Source: CAZICM01 sp964537685
Lineage (GTDB): Bacteria > Myxococcota_A > Polyangia > Polyangiales > Polyangiaceae
Length of the DNA: 64,000 bases
Direction of reading: 5' to 3'
NCBI GenBank assembly: GCA_964537685.1
Contig: CAZICM010000035.1
Span: 1 to 64,000, forward strand
Made by a program: the position numbers and the translations under genes. The notes beneath the pieces were generated by a model. The model was not told the origin of the DNA. It saw only the letters and a program-made list of their open reading frames with translations, and searched no databases. This document shows positions 8,504-16,544 of this stretch, piece after piece; the first letter of the stretch is position 1, and every line of letters begins with the position of its first letter.

Positions 8504-9663
8504 GCGCGGAAGAACTTGTTCAGAAGGCTGTAGACCTCTACCACGACCTCGATTTCAAGAGTGTGCGGGCCTGGCGCGATAAAAACGATCAGCGCAAGGC
8601 CATTGGCTATATGCCTATTTATGTGCCCCGCGAGATTATTGACGCGGCAAATATGCTGCCCGTTGGTATATTTGGCGGCGGCGATCAAATTGAAATCATC
8701 CGGGGCGATGCCTATTTTCAATCGTATATCTGCCAAATTCCAAGAAGCACGATTGAATTGGCCCTCACGGGCAGGCTCGATGCGCTCGATGGTTTTCTAT
8801 TTCCTTCGATCTGCGATGTGATCCGCAATCTATCAGGTATGTGGAAGCTTTTATTTCCTGAAAAATTCGTTCGCTATTTCGACGTGCCCCAGAATTATGT
8901 AGGCGGTGTGGGTGGCAAATACTATGAAATGGAACTTCAGGCTCTGCGTGAAGACCTCGAGCATTTGGCCGGAAAGCCGATACATGACGATGATTTACGG
9001 GCATCCATCGTTCGTTATAATGAAAATAGGCGGGCCATTTCCGATTTAATGGATCTGCGCAGAAAAGAGCCTTGGCGCGTGCCTGCGTATGAAAGCTATT
9101 TGGTCTTGCGCGCCGGGGCCCGCATGCCCGTGGAAGAGCACACCCAATTCGTTAGGGATTATTTAGATTCGGCCCATGCGGCTGCGCGGCCCATGCGCGA
9201 CAATAGCCGCATCCTGGTCACGGGCGCATTTTGTGAGCAGCCGCCGCTTGCATTGATTAAAACGCTAGAATTGTCTGGATGTTATATCGTATGGGACGAT
9301 ATGACCCTTGGATTCCGATGGATTGAGGGAGAAGTCGAGCCCTCCGGCGATCCGATTAAAAACCTAGCGGCCGCATTTCTTCAAAAAAGCACCAGCACGG
9401 CTTCGCGTTATGAAGCCGATCAGCCCAAAGGCCAATATTTGGTGGATATTGTCAAACGCACCAAGGCATCGGGTGTGGTCTTTGCGGCGCCGAGTTTTTG
9501 CGACCCATCCCTGCTCGAGCAGCCCATGCTTCAAGACGCGCTGGATAGAGCCAATGTGCCGTGGACCGCATTTAAATACGCGGAGAACCTAGGTCAATTT
9601 CAAGTCATCCGGGAGCAGGCCGGAACCTTTGCCGATTCAATCAAGTTGTGGGGTGATTCATGA
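8500..9663 (+). CDS. bcrC: Benzoyl-CoA reductase subunit C
   Basis: This 387-residue protein is one of the two catalytic-half subunits of the ATP-dependent benzoyl-CoA reductase, related to the D component of 2-hydroxyacyl-CoA dehydratases (HgdB/HgdC). Features are ICQIPRSTIELAL, the Cys-containing FPSICDVIRNLSGMWK (Cys105), and TGAFCEQPPLALI near residue 249, which are candidate ligands or neighbours of the 4Fe-4S cluster. The length is within a few residues of Thauera BcrC. Gene order C-B-A-D and four-base overlaps on both sides match the canonical operon. The BcrBC half binds benzoyl-CoA and receives electrons from BcrAD one at a time at very low potential. Confidence 0.9.
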   Translation: MSAEELVQKAVDLYHDLDFKSVRAWRDKNDQRKAIGYMPIYVPREIIDAANMLPVGIFGGGDQIEIIRGDAYFQSYICQIPRSTIELALTGRLDALDGFLFPSICDVIRNLSGMWKLLFPEKFVRYFDVPQNYVGGVGGKYYEMELQALREDLEHLAGKPIHDDDLRASIVRYNENRRAISDLMDLRRKEPWRVPAYESYLVLRAGARMPVEEHTQFVRDYLDSAHAAARPMRDNSRILVTGAFCEQPPLALIKTLELSGCYIVWDDMTLGFRWIEGEVEPSGDPIKNLAAAFLQKSTSTASRYEADQPKGQYLVDIVKRTKASGVVFAAPSFCDPSLLEQPMLQDALDRANVPWTAFKYAENLGQFQVIREQAGTFADSIKLWGDS

Positions 9664-11003
9664 GCCGCGAAATAAAGCCCGCCGCGAGTTCCGAAGTTCA
9701 AAAAGAGGACAGCCAGATCCGCCAAAAAGAAATGATCGCCGATCATTTTCGGCGATTGGCAAGAGCCAAGGACGAAGGCAAAAAAGTTATTTATACCTTT
9801 GTGCCCGGCAATCTGACAGAAATACTTCACGCCTTTGATGTATTGCCGGTGTACCCTGAAATTAATGCGCTTCAATCGGGCATGCGCAATTTATCGGGCG
9901 GATATATTCAGGAGGCCGAGAAGCTGGGCCATTCCGAAGACGTGTGCACCTATGTGAAATGCGATATTGGCATGCTGAAATCGGGCAATATCGGGCCGAC
10001 GGGCGAAAAGCTTCCCGAGCCGGATATGCTCCTGCTTTCGTATACGGGCTGCTTCACCTTTATGAAATGGTTTGAGCTGCTCAAGCAGGAATACAATTGC
10101 CCCGTCGTTATGATTCATACGCCTTATCAGGGCGATGGCGTGATTACGGACAATATGCGCCGCTATGTGGTCGATCAATTAAAGAGCGAGCTTATTCCAG
10201 CGCTCGAAAAATTGACGGGCAGGGTCTACGACGAAGAGCGCTTAAAACAGGCGCTGACATTATCCAGAAAAGCCGAAGACGATTTGGTATGGGTTCTCGA
10301 ATCCGCGAAACAGACGCCTTCTCCCATCGATGCCTATTTTGGAGGCGTTTATTATATCGGCCCTATTTTTACGGCATTCCGGGGGACCGAAGCGGCCGTC
10401 GATTATTATCAAAAACTCCGCGACGAAGTGGCTTTCCGGGTGGCCAACCGATTGGGCCCGATTACGCCTGATGGCACGATGGGCGAAGAGAAATATAGGC
10501 TTGTTGTTGAAGGTCCGCCCAATTGGACGAGCTTCCGTGAGTTTTGGAAAATGTTTTATGACGAGGGCGCGGTCGTCGTCGCCAGCACCTATACCAAGGT
10601 GGGTGGAGTCTATGATAACGGATTTAGACACGATCCCGATCGGCCCCTGGAAAGCCTCGCGGATTATTGCCTGGGCTGTTACACCAATCTCAATCTTCCC
10701 CAGCGCGTTTCAATGCTCGAGCGCTATGTGCGCGACTATAATGCGGACGGATTGCTTATCAATTCGGTGAAAAGCTGCAATAGCTTTTCGGCGGGCCAGC
10801 TTTTAATGCTGCGCGAAGTCGAAAGGCGCACGGGAAGAGCCGCCACGTTTATCGAAACCGATTTGGTCGATCCCCGTTATTTCTCGGCGGCCAATGTAAA
10901 AAATAGAATTGAAAGCTATCTCCAAATGATTGACCAAAAGCGCAAGGGTATCGCGCCCGCCGAAAAGCCGCGCATGTCTTTGCCTGTATTGGGAGGTGTT
11001 TGA
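9660..11003 (+). CDS. bcrB: Benzoyl-CoA reductase subunit B
   Basis: This 447-residue protein pairs with BcrC to form the benzoyl-CoA binding and reducing half of the enzyme. Cysteines in family positions are Cys96 and Cys101 (VCTYVKCDIG), Cys131 (SYTGCFTFMKW), the pair in DYCLGCYTNLN, and the one in SVKSCNSFS. The ending with ETDLVDPRYFS and a Leu/Ile helix is typical for the 2-hydroxyacyl-CoA dehydratase D superfamily. The first 25 residues are Lys/Glu-rich and not conserved-looking. The start overlaps bcrC by four bases, and the stop TGA shares a base with the bcrA start ATG. Confidence 0.9.
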   Translation: MSREIKPAASSEVQKEDSQIRQKEMIADHFRRLARAKDEGKKVIYTFVPGNLTEILHAFDVLPVYPEINALQSGMRNLSGGYIQEAEKLGHSEDVCTYVKCDIGMLKSGNIGPTGEKLPEPDMLLLSYTGCFTFMKWFELLKQEYNCPVVMIHTPYQGDGVITDNMRRYVVDQLKSELIPALEKLTGRVYDEERLKQALTLSRKAEDDLVWVLESAKQTPSPIDAYFGGVYYIGPIFTAFRGTEAAVDYYQKLRDEVAFRVANRLGPITPDGTMGEEKYRLVVEGPPNWTSFREFWKMFYDEGAVVVASTYTKVGGVYDNGFRHDPDRPLESLADYCLGCYTNLNLPQRVSMLERYVRDYNADGLLINSVKSCNSFSAGQLLMLREVERRTGRAATFIETDLVDPRYFSAANVKNRIESYLQMIDQKRKGIAPAEKPRMSLPVLGGV

Positions 11004-12331
11004 TGGATGTCGCGGTGGGAATCGATTTAGGCTCCACGACGACTAAAGCCGTCATGCTCGATAGCCAAGGCGCCGTATTGGGCCGGGGCATTACCAATAG
11101 CCGCAGCAATTATTATCTCGCGGCCGATTTGGCGAGGGACGAGGCATTTGTGGGCGCGCGCTTCACCTTGCTGGAGCGCGAAATTCAGGGCGCCGATGCG
11201 TCGTCCGGCCTGGACGCGGCTGCGCTGGCAAAAAGGCTATTGGCGCGCTTTCGCAAGCGCCAGCATGGCTCTCAGCTTGTCCGCCTGCGCGAGGTCGCGC
11301 TCGAAGAAGTCTCGGCCGACCGCGTAAAGGGCATTGAACAAGAATTGCGGGTCCGCATCGAGCGGATTTTCAATGAAATGGAAGACGCGGCCCGCAAGCG
11401 TTTGCTCAGCCCTTCGGGTTCCGATTTTTTTAGGGATTTGGCCAGCTCTGAATTCAGCCGTATTGCCGAAAAATACGGTGATAGGGATATTCCCTTCGAT
11501 GTGCTGATGAGCATTTTCGATAAAGCCATTTTAAAGGTAGAAAATACCCGGCTCGATTTATCGTTTGCGGCCAATATCCGGGGCGCGCTGGAAGATGCAT
11601 TGTCCAATCTCAATTCCAATGAACAGGCGGCGTGTTCGGCCGCCGTGGAAAAAATCGTTTCGACCAATCTCAATGTGCTTGAAACCATCGGCACGGGTTA
11701 TGGCCGGCAGCGCCTTCCATTTCCGAAAGAAAGCATTCGATCGGAAATTCTCTGCCATGGATTGGGCGCCCATCAGATGTTTCCTAAAACGGCGACGGTG
11801 CTCGATATCGGAGGGCAGGATACCAAGGCGATTCAAGTCGATAAAAATGGAATCGTTACCAGCTTTCAAATGAACGATCGCTGCGCGGCGGGCTGTGGCC
11901 GCTATTTGGGCTATATCGCCGATGAAATGAGCATGGGTGTGCACGAGCTCGGCCCGCTCGCCATGCAATCGACCCGCAATGTGAAAATATCCAGCACCTG
12001 CACCGTATTCGCGGGCGCCGAATTACGCGATCGCCTCGCCATGGGCCAAAAGCGCGAGGATATTTTAGCGGGCCTTCACCGCGCCATTATTCTGAGGGCC
12101 ATGGCTTTATTGGCGCGCTCGGGCGGCATTGAAAATGAATTCACTTTTACCGGCGGTGTCGCCAATAACGAAGCCGCCGTGCGGGCATTAAAAGAATTGG
12201 TCAAGGAAAACTACGGCGACCGAATCATCAATATATCCAGCAATTCGATCTATACGGGCGCCCTGGGCGCGGCGATGTTCGCCTTGCGCGCCGCATCGGA
12301 AAAAGCAGCTCAGCAAGAGGCAATGGCATGA
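11003..12331 (+). CDS. bcrA: Benzoyl-CoA reductase subunit A (ATPase/electron activator)
   Basis: This 442-residue ASKHA-fold ATPase is the larger of the two activator subunits that couple ATP hydrolysis to electron transfer. The phosphate-1 loop reads GIDLGSTTTKAVMLD at residues 6-20; the adenosine-side motif is FTGGVANN. Cys294, Cys298 and Cys333 (DRCAAGCGRYL, SSTCTVFAG) are candidates for the 4Fe-4S cluster bridging A and D. The insertion between the two halves, about residues 75-230, is what makes BcrA longer than BcrD. The ATG at 11003 was chosen over an upstream TTG because it has GGGAGGTG at normal spacing and a TGATG overlap with bcrB. Confidence 0.9.
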   Translation: MDVAVGIDLGSTTTKAVMLDSQGAVLGRGITNSRSNYYLAADLARDEAFVGARFTLLEREIQGADASSGLDAAALAKRLLARFRKRQHGSQLVRLREVALEEVSADRVKGIEQELRVRIERIFNEMEDAARKRLLSPSGSDFFRDLASSEFSRIAEKYGDRDIPFDVLMSIFDKAILKVENTRLDLSFAANIRGALEDALSNLNSNEQAACSAAVEKIVSTNLNVLETIGTGYGRQRLPFPKESIRSEILCHGLGAHQMFPKTATVLDIGGQDTKAIQVDKNGIVTSFQMNDRCAAGCGRYLGYIADEMSMGVHELGPLAMQSTRNVKISSTCTVFAGAELRDRLAMGQKREDILAGLHRAIILRAMALLARSGGIENEFTFTGGVANNEAAVRALKELVKENYGDRIINISSNSIYTGALGAAMFALRAASEKAAQQEAMA

Positions 12332-13176
12332 TTATCTCATCGGGCATTGATGTGGGCACCAGCGCCGTGAAAGTCGCCATTATGGCGAGCGGCGAGGGTG
12401 GGGGGCGCGAGCGCGCGGACGCCCGGCTGCTCGCGAAGATATGCGAGCGAATCCGGCGCCGGGATGCGCGGGATGTGGTGCAGCGGGCTTATGCCGATGC
12501 ATTGAAAGAGGCTGGTTTGCAGGCTTCCGATGTGCATTATGTGGCCACCACCGGAGAAGGTGAGAACGTAGACTTTCGAATTGGTCATTTTTATGGAATG
12601 ACGGCGAATGCGCGGGGAGCCATTTTTCTCGATCCTCAAGCGCGGGCCACGGTGGACGCGGGTGCTCTGCATGGCCGCGCCATTAAAATGGACGAGCGGT
12701 CAAAAGTGCTCGGCTACCGGATGACCAGCCAATGCGCCTCGGGCTCCGGCCAATTTCTCGAAAATATCGCGCGCTATTTGGGCGTTACACTCGATGAAAT
12801 TGGAACTCTATCCGAGAATGCGACGGGGGCCGAAAAAATATCGGGTATCTGCGCTGTGCTGGCTGAAACCGACGTAATCAATATGGTCTCCAGGGGTGTG
12901 GGCGTCGCGAATATCCTAAAGGGTATTCACGACTCCATGGCGGGCCGCTTTGTCAAGCTGCTCCGAAGCGTCGGCGCCGAGGGGGTTGTGCTCTTGACGG
13001 GCGGACTTTCGGCCGACCGGGGGCTCTTGAGCTCGATGAGAGGGTCGGCGAAAGAGGCTAAAATAAAGGATATTGAAATACGCACGCATCCCGACGCGGT
13101 GCTGGCGGGCGCCATTGGGGCGGCGCTGTGGGGCGCCTACCGGCATGAAAAACTCATAGAGCAAAACGCCGCATAA
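12328..13176 (+). CDS. bcrD: Benzoyl-CoA reductase subunit D (ATPase/electron activator)
   Basis: This 282-residue ASKHA-fold subunit pairs with BcrA. It has the phosphate loop GIDVGTSAVKVAIM, the cluster cysteines Cys136 (SQCASGSGQF) and Cys174 (SGICAVLAE), and the second nucleotide motif LLTGGLSADRG. The length equals the usual BcrD length. It overlaps bcrA by four bases. No ferredoxin gene follows, unlike the Thauera operon; the electron donor must be encoded elsewhere. A class II (tungsten BamB-I) enzyme is excluded here because these are activator-type ATPases. Confidence 0.9.
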   Translation: MIISSGIDVGTSAVKVAIMASGEGGGRERADARLLAKICERIRRRDARDVVQRAYADALKEAGLQASDVHYVATTGEGENVDFRIGHFYGMTANARGAIFLDPQARATVDAGALHGRAIKMDERSKVLGYRMTSQCASGSGQFLENIARYLGVTLDEIGTLSENATGAEKISGICAVLAETDVINMVSRGVGVANILKGIHDSMAGRFVKLLRSVGAEGVVLLTGGLSADRGLLSSMRGSAKEAKIKDIEIRTHPDAVLAGAIGAALWGAYRHEKLIEQNAA

Positions 13177-13194
13177 ACAAGGGCGAGGAATAGC

Positions 13195-13692
13195 ATGGAT
13201 AACGATCGTAATGCTGAGGAAGATGCACTGGACACCGAGGAATATGTGATTCGTTCGCTTGGCGCGAAGGATTTGGACGATATCGTTCGGATCGACGCGC
13301 ATGCCTCGGGAAGGGCGCGTCCTGAATACTATCGGATTAAATTAAAGCGCGCGCTTGAAGAAACCAGCGTACGCATTAGCCTTGCGGCCGAAAAAGATAA
13401 TTTAATGGTCGGCTTTTTAATGGCCTCTGTTTATTATGGTGATTTTGGCCAATTTGAACCTGTTGCAACACTGGAAGATATCAGTGTCCTTCCATCTTTT
13501 TCCAAGCGCGGCGTCGGCCGGGCGTTATTTAAGCAATTTGTCCGGAATGTAAAGGCGATGCGCGTCGAACGCATTCAAACACAAGTAGATTGGTCGAATT
13601 GGGCGCTGCTCAGCTTTTTAAGGCGAATGGACTTTATGCCCGCTCCGCGTATTTGCATCGAACGCAAGCTGGATTTTGAAAAAGACGATTAA
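13195..13692 (+). CDS. GNAT-family N-acetyltransferase at the end of the bcr operon
   Basis: This 165-residue protein has the GNAT fold. Beta-4 and the acetyl-CoA pyrophosphate loop read LEDISVLPSFSKRGVGRALF, with KRGVGRA matching the Q/RxxGxG/A motif, and the C-terminal half is NWALLSFLRRMDFMP. The start at 13195 has GAGGAA nine bases upstream, and the gene follows bcrD by 18 bp, so it is likely the last gene of the operon. R. palustris has an acetyltransferase, BadL, in its benzoate cluster that makes acetamidobenzoate ligands for BadR; whether this protein does anything comparable is speculation. Protein or small-molecule acetylation are equally possible. Confidence 0.75.
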   Translation: MDNDRNAEEDALDTEEYVIRSLGAKDLDDIVRIDAHASGRARPEYYRIKLKRALEETSVRISLAAEKDNLMVGFLMASVYYGDFGQFEPVATLEDISVLPSFSKRGVGRALFKQFVRNVKAMRVERIQTQVDWSNWALLSFLRRMDFMPAPRICIERKLDFEKDD

Positions 13693-13709
13693 GAGCTTGA
13701 CGCGGAAGT

Positions 13710-13737
13710 CACGCTTTCGTTTCATTCGATAAGCGTG
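13710..13737. terminator. Hairpin closing the bcr operon (candidate)
   Basis: A perfect 7-bp inverted repeat, CACGCTT and AAGCGTG, has a 14-base T-rich loop. It lies 17 bp after the stop of the acetyltransferase gene and 29 bp after the stop of the convergent lipoprotein gene. It has no long T-run after the stem, so its action as an intrinsic terminator is only plausible. Confidence 0.35.
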
Positions 13738-13766
13738 TCCGATGCCATTACGCCGCCCGTGCTCGT

Positions 13767-14489
13767 TTAGTTGGGGATGCCCGAGGACGATAAAAAGCCC
13801 AGCGTAAGCCTTAAGCGATCATTGCTTCCCACGGTATTTCCCATGGTCGTATGGGTTTGAAGATCGCCGTCAATGCAATTGCCGACATTGGCTTCCACCG
13901 AATTGTCGCCCAATACGGTATAGCTGGCCAGGTAATTACCGAATTCGGTGGGGGCGCCCGCGAAATTCAATCCAATTTCGGCTAAATTCAGGCCGCCGCC
14001 TGCTGGAAGCGCTTGGCCGAAGGTTCCCGAAATCGTCAAATAGCTTCCATCATAATTAAATGTGCCGTCCGCATTGCTGTAATACACATCATAGAATTCA
14101 CTCGATGCACCGGGAATATCATAATTCCCAACATCCAGGGGATCGTTCAATCTCACCGTTAGCTCTGGGCCTTCGATGGTAAATTCATAAGACGTGGGCT
14201 CCGTGCCGCCTGTCCGCTCATAAAATGTGATGCTGGTTAAGTTGGGAATCAGCCTCACGGGAATCATCCCCGTATTGCCGCCGCTTCCCGCCGTAAAATG
14301 GCCGCCCACGCCTGTTGAATTGGAAGAGCTGGACACGCTTCCCGCGCCTCCGCTCCCTCCATTGCCTGCCGAGCTTGTATTTCCCGAGCCGGATGATTCG
14401 CCTTCATTGGTTGTGCTGCCCGAGCAGCCCCAGAAAGCCGCGAGAAGGCCAGAAAGAAAAGCTAATTTCAAAAGAAATGAATTCGCCAT
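13767..14489 (-). CDS. Secreted lipoprotein with Gly/Ser linker, unknown function
   Basis: This 240-residue protein has a signal segment MANSFLLKLAFLSGLLAAFWGC, in which Gly-Cys gives a lipoprotein site although the residues before it are not a standard lipobox. A Ser/Gly-rich linker follows, typical of myxobacterial surface lipoproteins. The remaining 170 residues look like an all-beta domain (NLTSITFYERTGG, SEFYDVYYSNADGTFNYDGSYLTISG) with a single late Cys. The start at 14489 was taken because upstream in-frame codons precede the signal. It is convergent with the bcr operon and divergent from the kinase gene. Its overall plan resembles the protein at 38429-39100: Gly linker, then a beta domain. 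Confidence 0.6.
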   Translation of the reverse strand: MANSFLLKLAFLSGLLAAFWGCSGSTTNEGESSGSGNTSSAGNGGSGGAGSVSSSSNSTGVGGHFTAGSGGNTGMIPVRLIPNLTSITFYERTGGTEPTSYEFTIEGPELTVRLNDPLDVGNYDIPGASSEFYDVYYSNADGTFNYDGSYLTISGTFGQALPAGGGLNLAEIGLNFAGAPTEFGNYLASYTVLGDNSVEANVGNCIDGDLQTHTTMGNTVGSNDRLRLTLGFLSSSGIPN

Positions 14490-14639
14490 AGAGCGAGCTT
14501 TATCATTAAAATAGGCGCATTGAAAGATGCCCGATGCATGTGCGCGCGCCTGTTTCATGCGAGTTCAAAGCCCATCGGGCGCTTCCCGCACCCGGATACC
14601 GCTTGACACAAGCAGGCGTTCAAGGGCTTTCTGCAAGGT

Positions 14640-16544
14640 ATGAAGCGTCTCGAGGAACAAGATGAGACCATCGACACGACCCTGCAGCTTGAAAAGCGGG
14701 ATAGACAAGATGGCTACCGGCGAATGGATTCGGTGCCCTCTCTTGTTGACCCCGCATCGGGATCGCTTGGGGCCCCTATTTCGCTCGATCGCTACACGAT
14801 TCGCAAACAAGTCGGCAAAGGCGCCATGGGGGAGGTGCATTTATGCAAAGACAATCGCATTGGCCGCGATGTGGCGATGAAGGTCATTTTGCCGTCGGCC
14901 CAGTCGGACGCGCAGGCGAGGGCGCGATTCGTGCGGGAGGCCCGTGTGCAGGGCCAGCTCGAGCATCCAGCCATTGCGCCCGTCTACGATTTGGGGATTG
15001 ATCCCGCGGGCGCTATTTTTTTTACAATGAAATATCTGCGGGGAATGACGCTGGCGCAGATTATCCGGGGGTTGCGCAACAATGAAGCGAACGCTGTCGC
15101 TCAGTACTCGCGCAGGCGTCTCTTGACGGCATTTGCATCGGCTTGTTTGGCGGTGGATTTTGCCCATTCACGAGGCGTTGTTCACCGCGATTTAAAGCCT
15201 TCAAACATTATGCTGGGCGATTTTGGCGAGGTGTATGTGCTCGATTGGGGTATCGCCAAAATAAAAGAGCCCGATCAGGAAGGCGTACGCGTTGAAAACA
15301 CGCTCGACGAGGATGTACAAACGGCCGCCGGAAAGATTCTGGGCACCTTTGGTTATTTAGCGCCCGAACAGGCATTGGGACGCGGCGCCGTGCTCGATAA
15401 AAGAAGTGATATTTATTCATTGGGAGCTATTCTTTTTGAATTGCTTACCCTTGAGCCGCTTCATAAAAAAGGAAGCTGGACGGATATGCTTCAGTCAACA
15501 CTCAAGGGAGTTTCGGCAAAAGCATCGGAAAGGGCGCCCGATGTGGAGGTTCCGCCTGAGTTAGAAGCCATTTGCGTAAAAGCGACCAAATTAGAAGCGG
15601 CCGATCGCTATACTTCGGCCAGGGAAATGCACGATGCCGTTGAACGCTATTTAAGCGGCGATCGGGATATTGAAGTGCGCAAGCAAATGGCGCAAAAGCA
15701 TATTAAGCTCGCGCAGGATGCGGCAAAAAGGCTATCGATGGGCGGAGGCAGTATGGAGCAGGCCCGCACCACGGCTCTTCAGGAGGTGGGCCGGGCCTTG
15801 GTTTTAGATCCGACCAATCCCGAAGCGATGCGCGCCCTGGGTAAAATCATTGCGGCGCCTTTAGATTTCGTGCCCGCCGAAGTCGAAGCTGAAATGGCGG
15901 CGGCGACGGCGGCGCGCCGCAAGCTTCAATTAAAGGATGGCATGTGGGCCAATTGGATAGCGGGATGTTTATTGCTTCCCTTTTCCATTTGGATGGGATG
16001 GCGTGTGCCTTGGATGGTATTGCTTGCGGTGGTGTGTACGCTGAGCGCCGCGGTTATGCAGTATTGGGGTTATAGGCGCGAGGGAAAAAAAGCGACACTT
16101 CGGATCGTTTATGGAGCATATTTATTCAATGTCATGTCGCTGCTCATGATCGGCAGAGCATTTGGCCCATTGTTTTTTATGCCGACGCTCTTGACGGTGC
16201 TCACGGCCGCTTATTGTATGTCCCACGTTGCCAAATACCGGATCGCGGTGATCTCAACGGGAGTCATTGCATTGGGTGGGTCGGCCATTCTGGAATGGAT
16301 GGGGATTCTTCAGCAATCCTATCATTTTGGCAATGATATGATGATTATCAATGCCAACACGATAATGTTTCCCAAGGTGGCGACGCTGGCTGGATTACTG
16401 GCGGCCGGGTTATTTTTTGCAATTGTTCCCGCGGTAATCATAGGCCGCCTGCAGGATGCCCTGCGTTCGGCGGAAAAGCGCTCGCTCGTGAATATGTGGC
16501 ATTTGCGGCAGTTGCTGCCCGAAGAGGTACGGAAGGCGAAGTGA
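14640..16544 (+). CDS. Hanks-type Ser/Thr protein kinase with C-terminal membrane helices
   Basis: This 634-residue kinase has a complete catalytic domain: Gly loop VGKGAMGEVHL (residues 58-68), VAMK with Lys81, VHRDLKPSN with catalytic Asp184, DWG (202-204) in place of DFG, and LAPEQAL in the activation segment. Trp in the DFG position is common in myxobacterial kinases and does not imply inactivity. Residues about 350-430 are a helical linker with QARTTALQEVGRALVLDP, TPR-like. Residues 440-620 hold about five or six hydrophobic helices, so the kinase is anchored by its C-terminus. The stop TGA overlaps the ATG of the next gene by one base, so both are made together. Confidence 0.9.
   Translation: MKRLEEQDETIDTTLQLEKRDRQDGYRRMDSVPSLVDPASGSLGAPISLDRYTIRKQVGKGAMGEVHLCKDNRIGRDVAMKVILPSAQSDAQARARFVREARVQGQLEHPAIAPVYDLGIDPAGAIFFTMKYLRGMTLAQIIRGLRNNEANAVAQYSRRRLLTAFASACLAVDFAHSRGVVHRDLKPSNIMLGDFGEVYVLDWGIAKIKEPDQEGVRVENTLDEDVQTAAGKILGTFGYLAPEQALGRGAVLDKRSDIYSLGAILFELLTLEPLHKKGSWTDMLQSTLKGVSAKASERAPDVEVPPELEAICVKATKLEAADRYTSAREMHDAVERYLSGDRDIEVRKQMAQKHIKLAQDAAKRLSMGGGSMEQARTTALQEVGRALVLDPTNPEAMRALGKIIAAPLDFVPAEVEAEMAAATAARRKLQLKDGMWANWIAGCLLLPFSIWMGWRVPWMVLLAVVCTLSAAVMQYWGYRREGKKATLRIVYGAYLFNVMSLLMIGRAFGPLFFMPTLLTVLTAAYCMSHVAKYRIAVISTGVIALGGSAILEWMGILQQSYHFGNDMMIINANTIMFPKVATLAGLLAAGLFFAIVPAVIIGRLQDALRSAEKRSLVNMWHLRQLLPEEVRKAK

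Noticed and set aside
8500..13176. 2-hydroxyacyl-CoA dehydratase instead of benzoyl-CoA reductase
   Set aside because: The folds are related, but four subunits in C-B-A-D order with two different activators (442 and 282 residues) and adjoining had, oah and dch point to benzoyl-CoA reductase.
14640..15900. Kinase inactivity because of DWG instead of DFG
   Set aside because: Lys81, HRD Asp184 and the DWG Asp are all present, and Trp at this place is frequent in active bacterial kinases.
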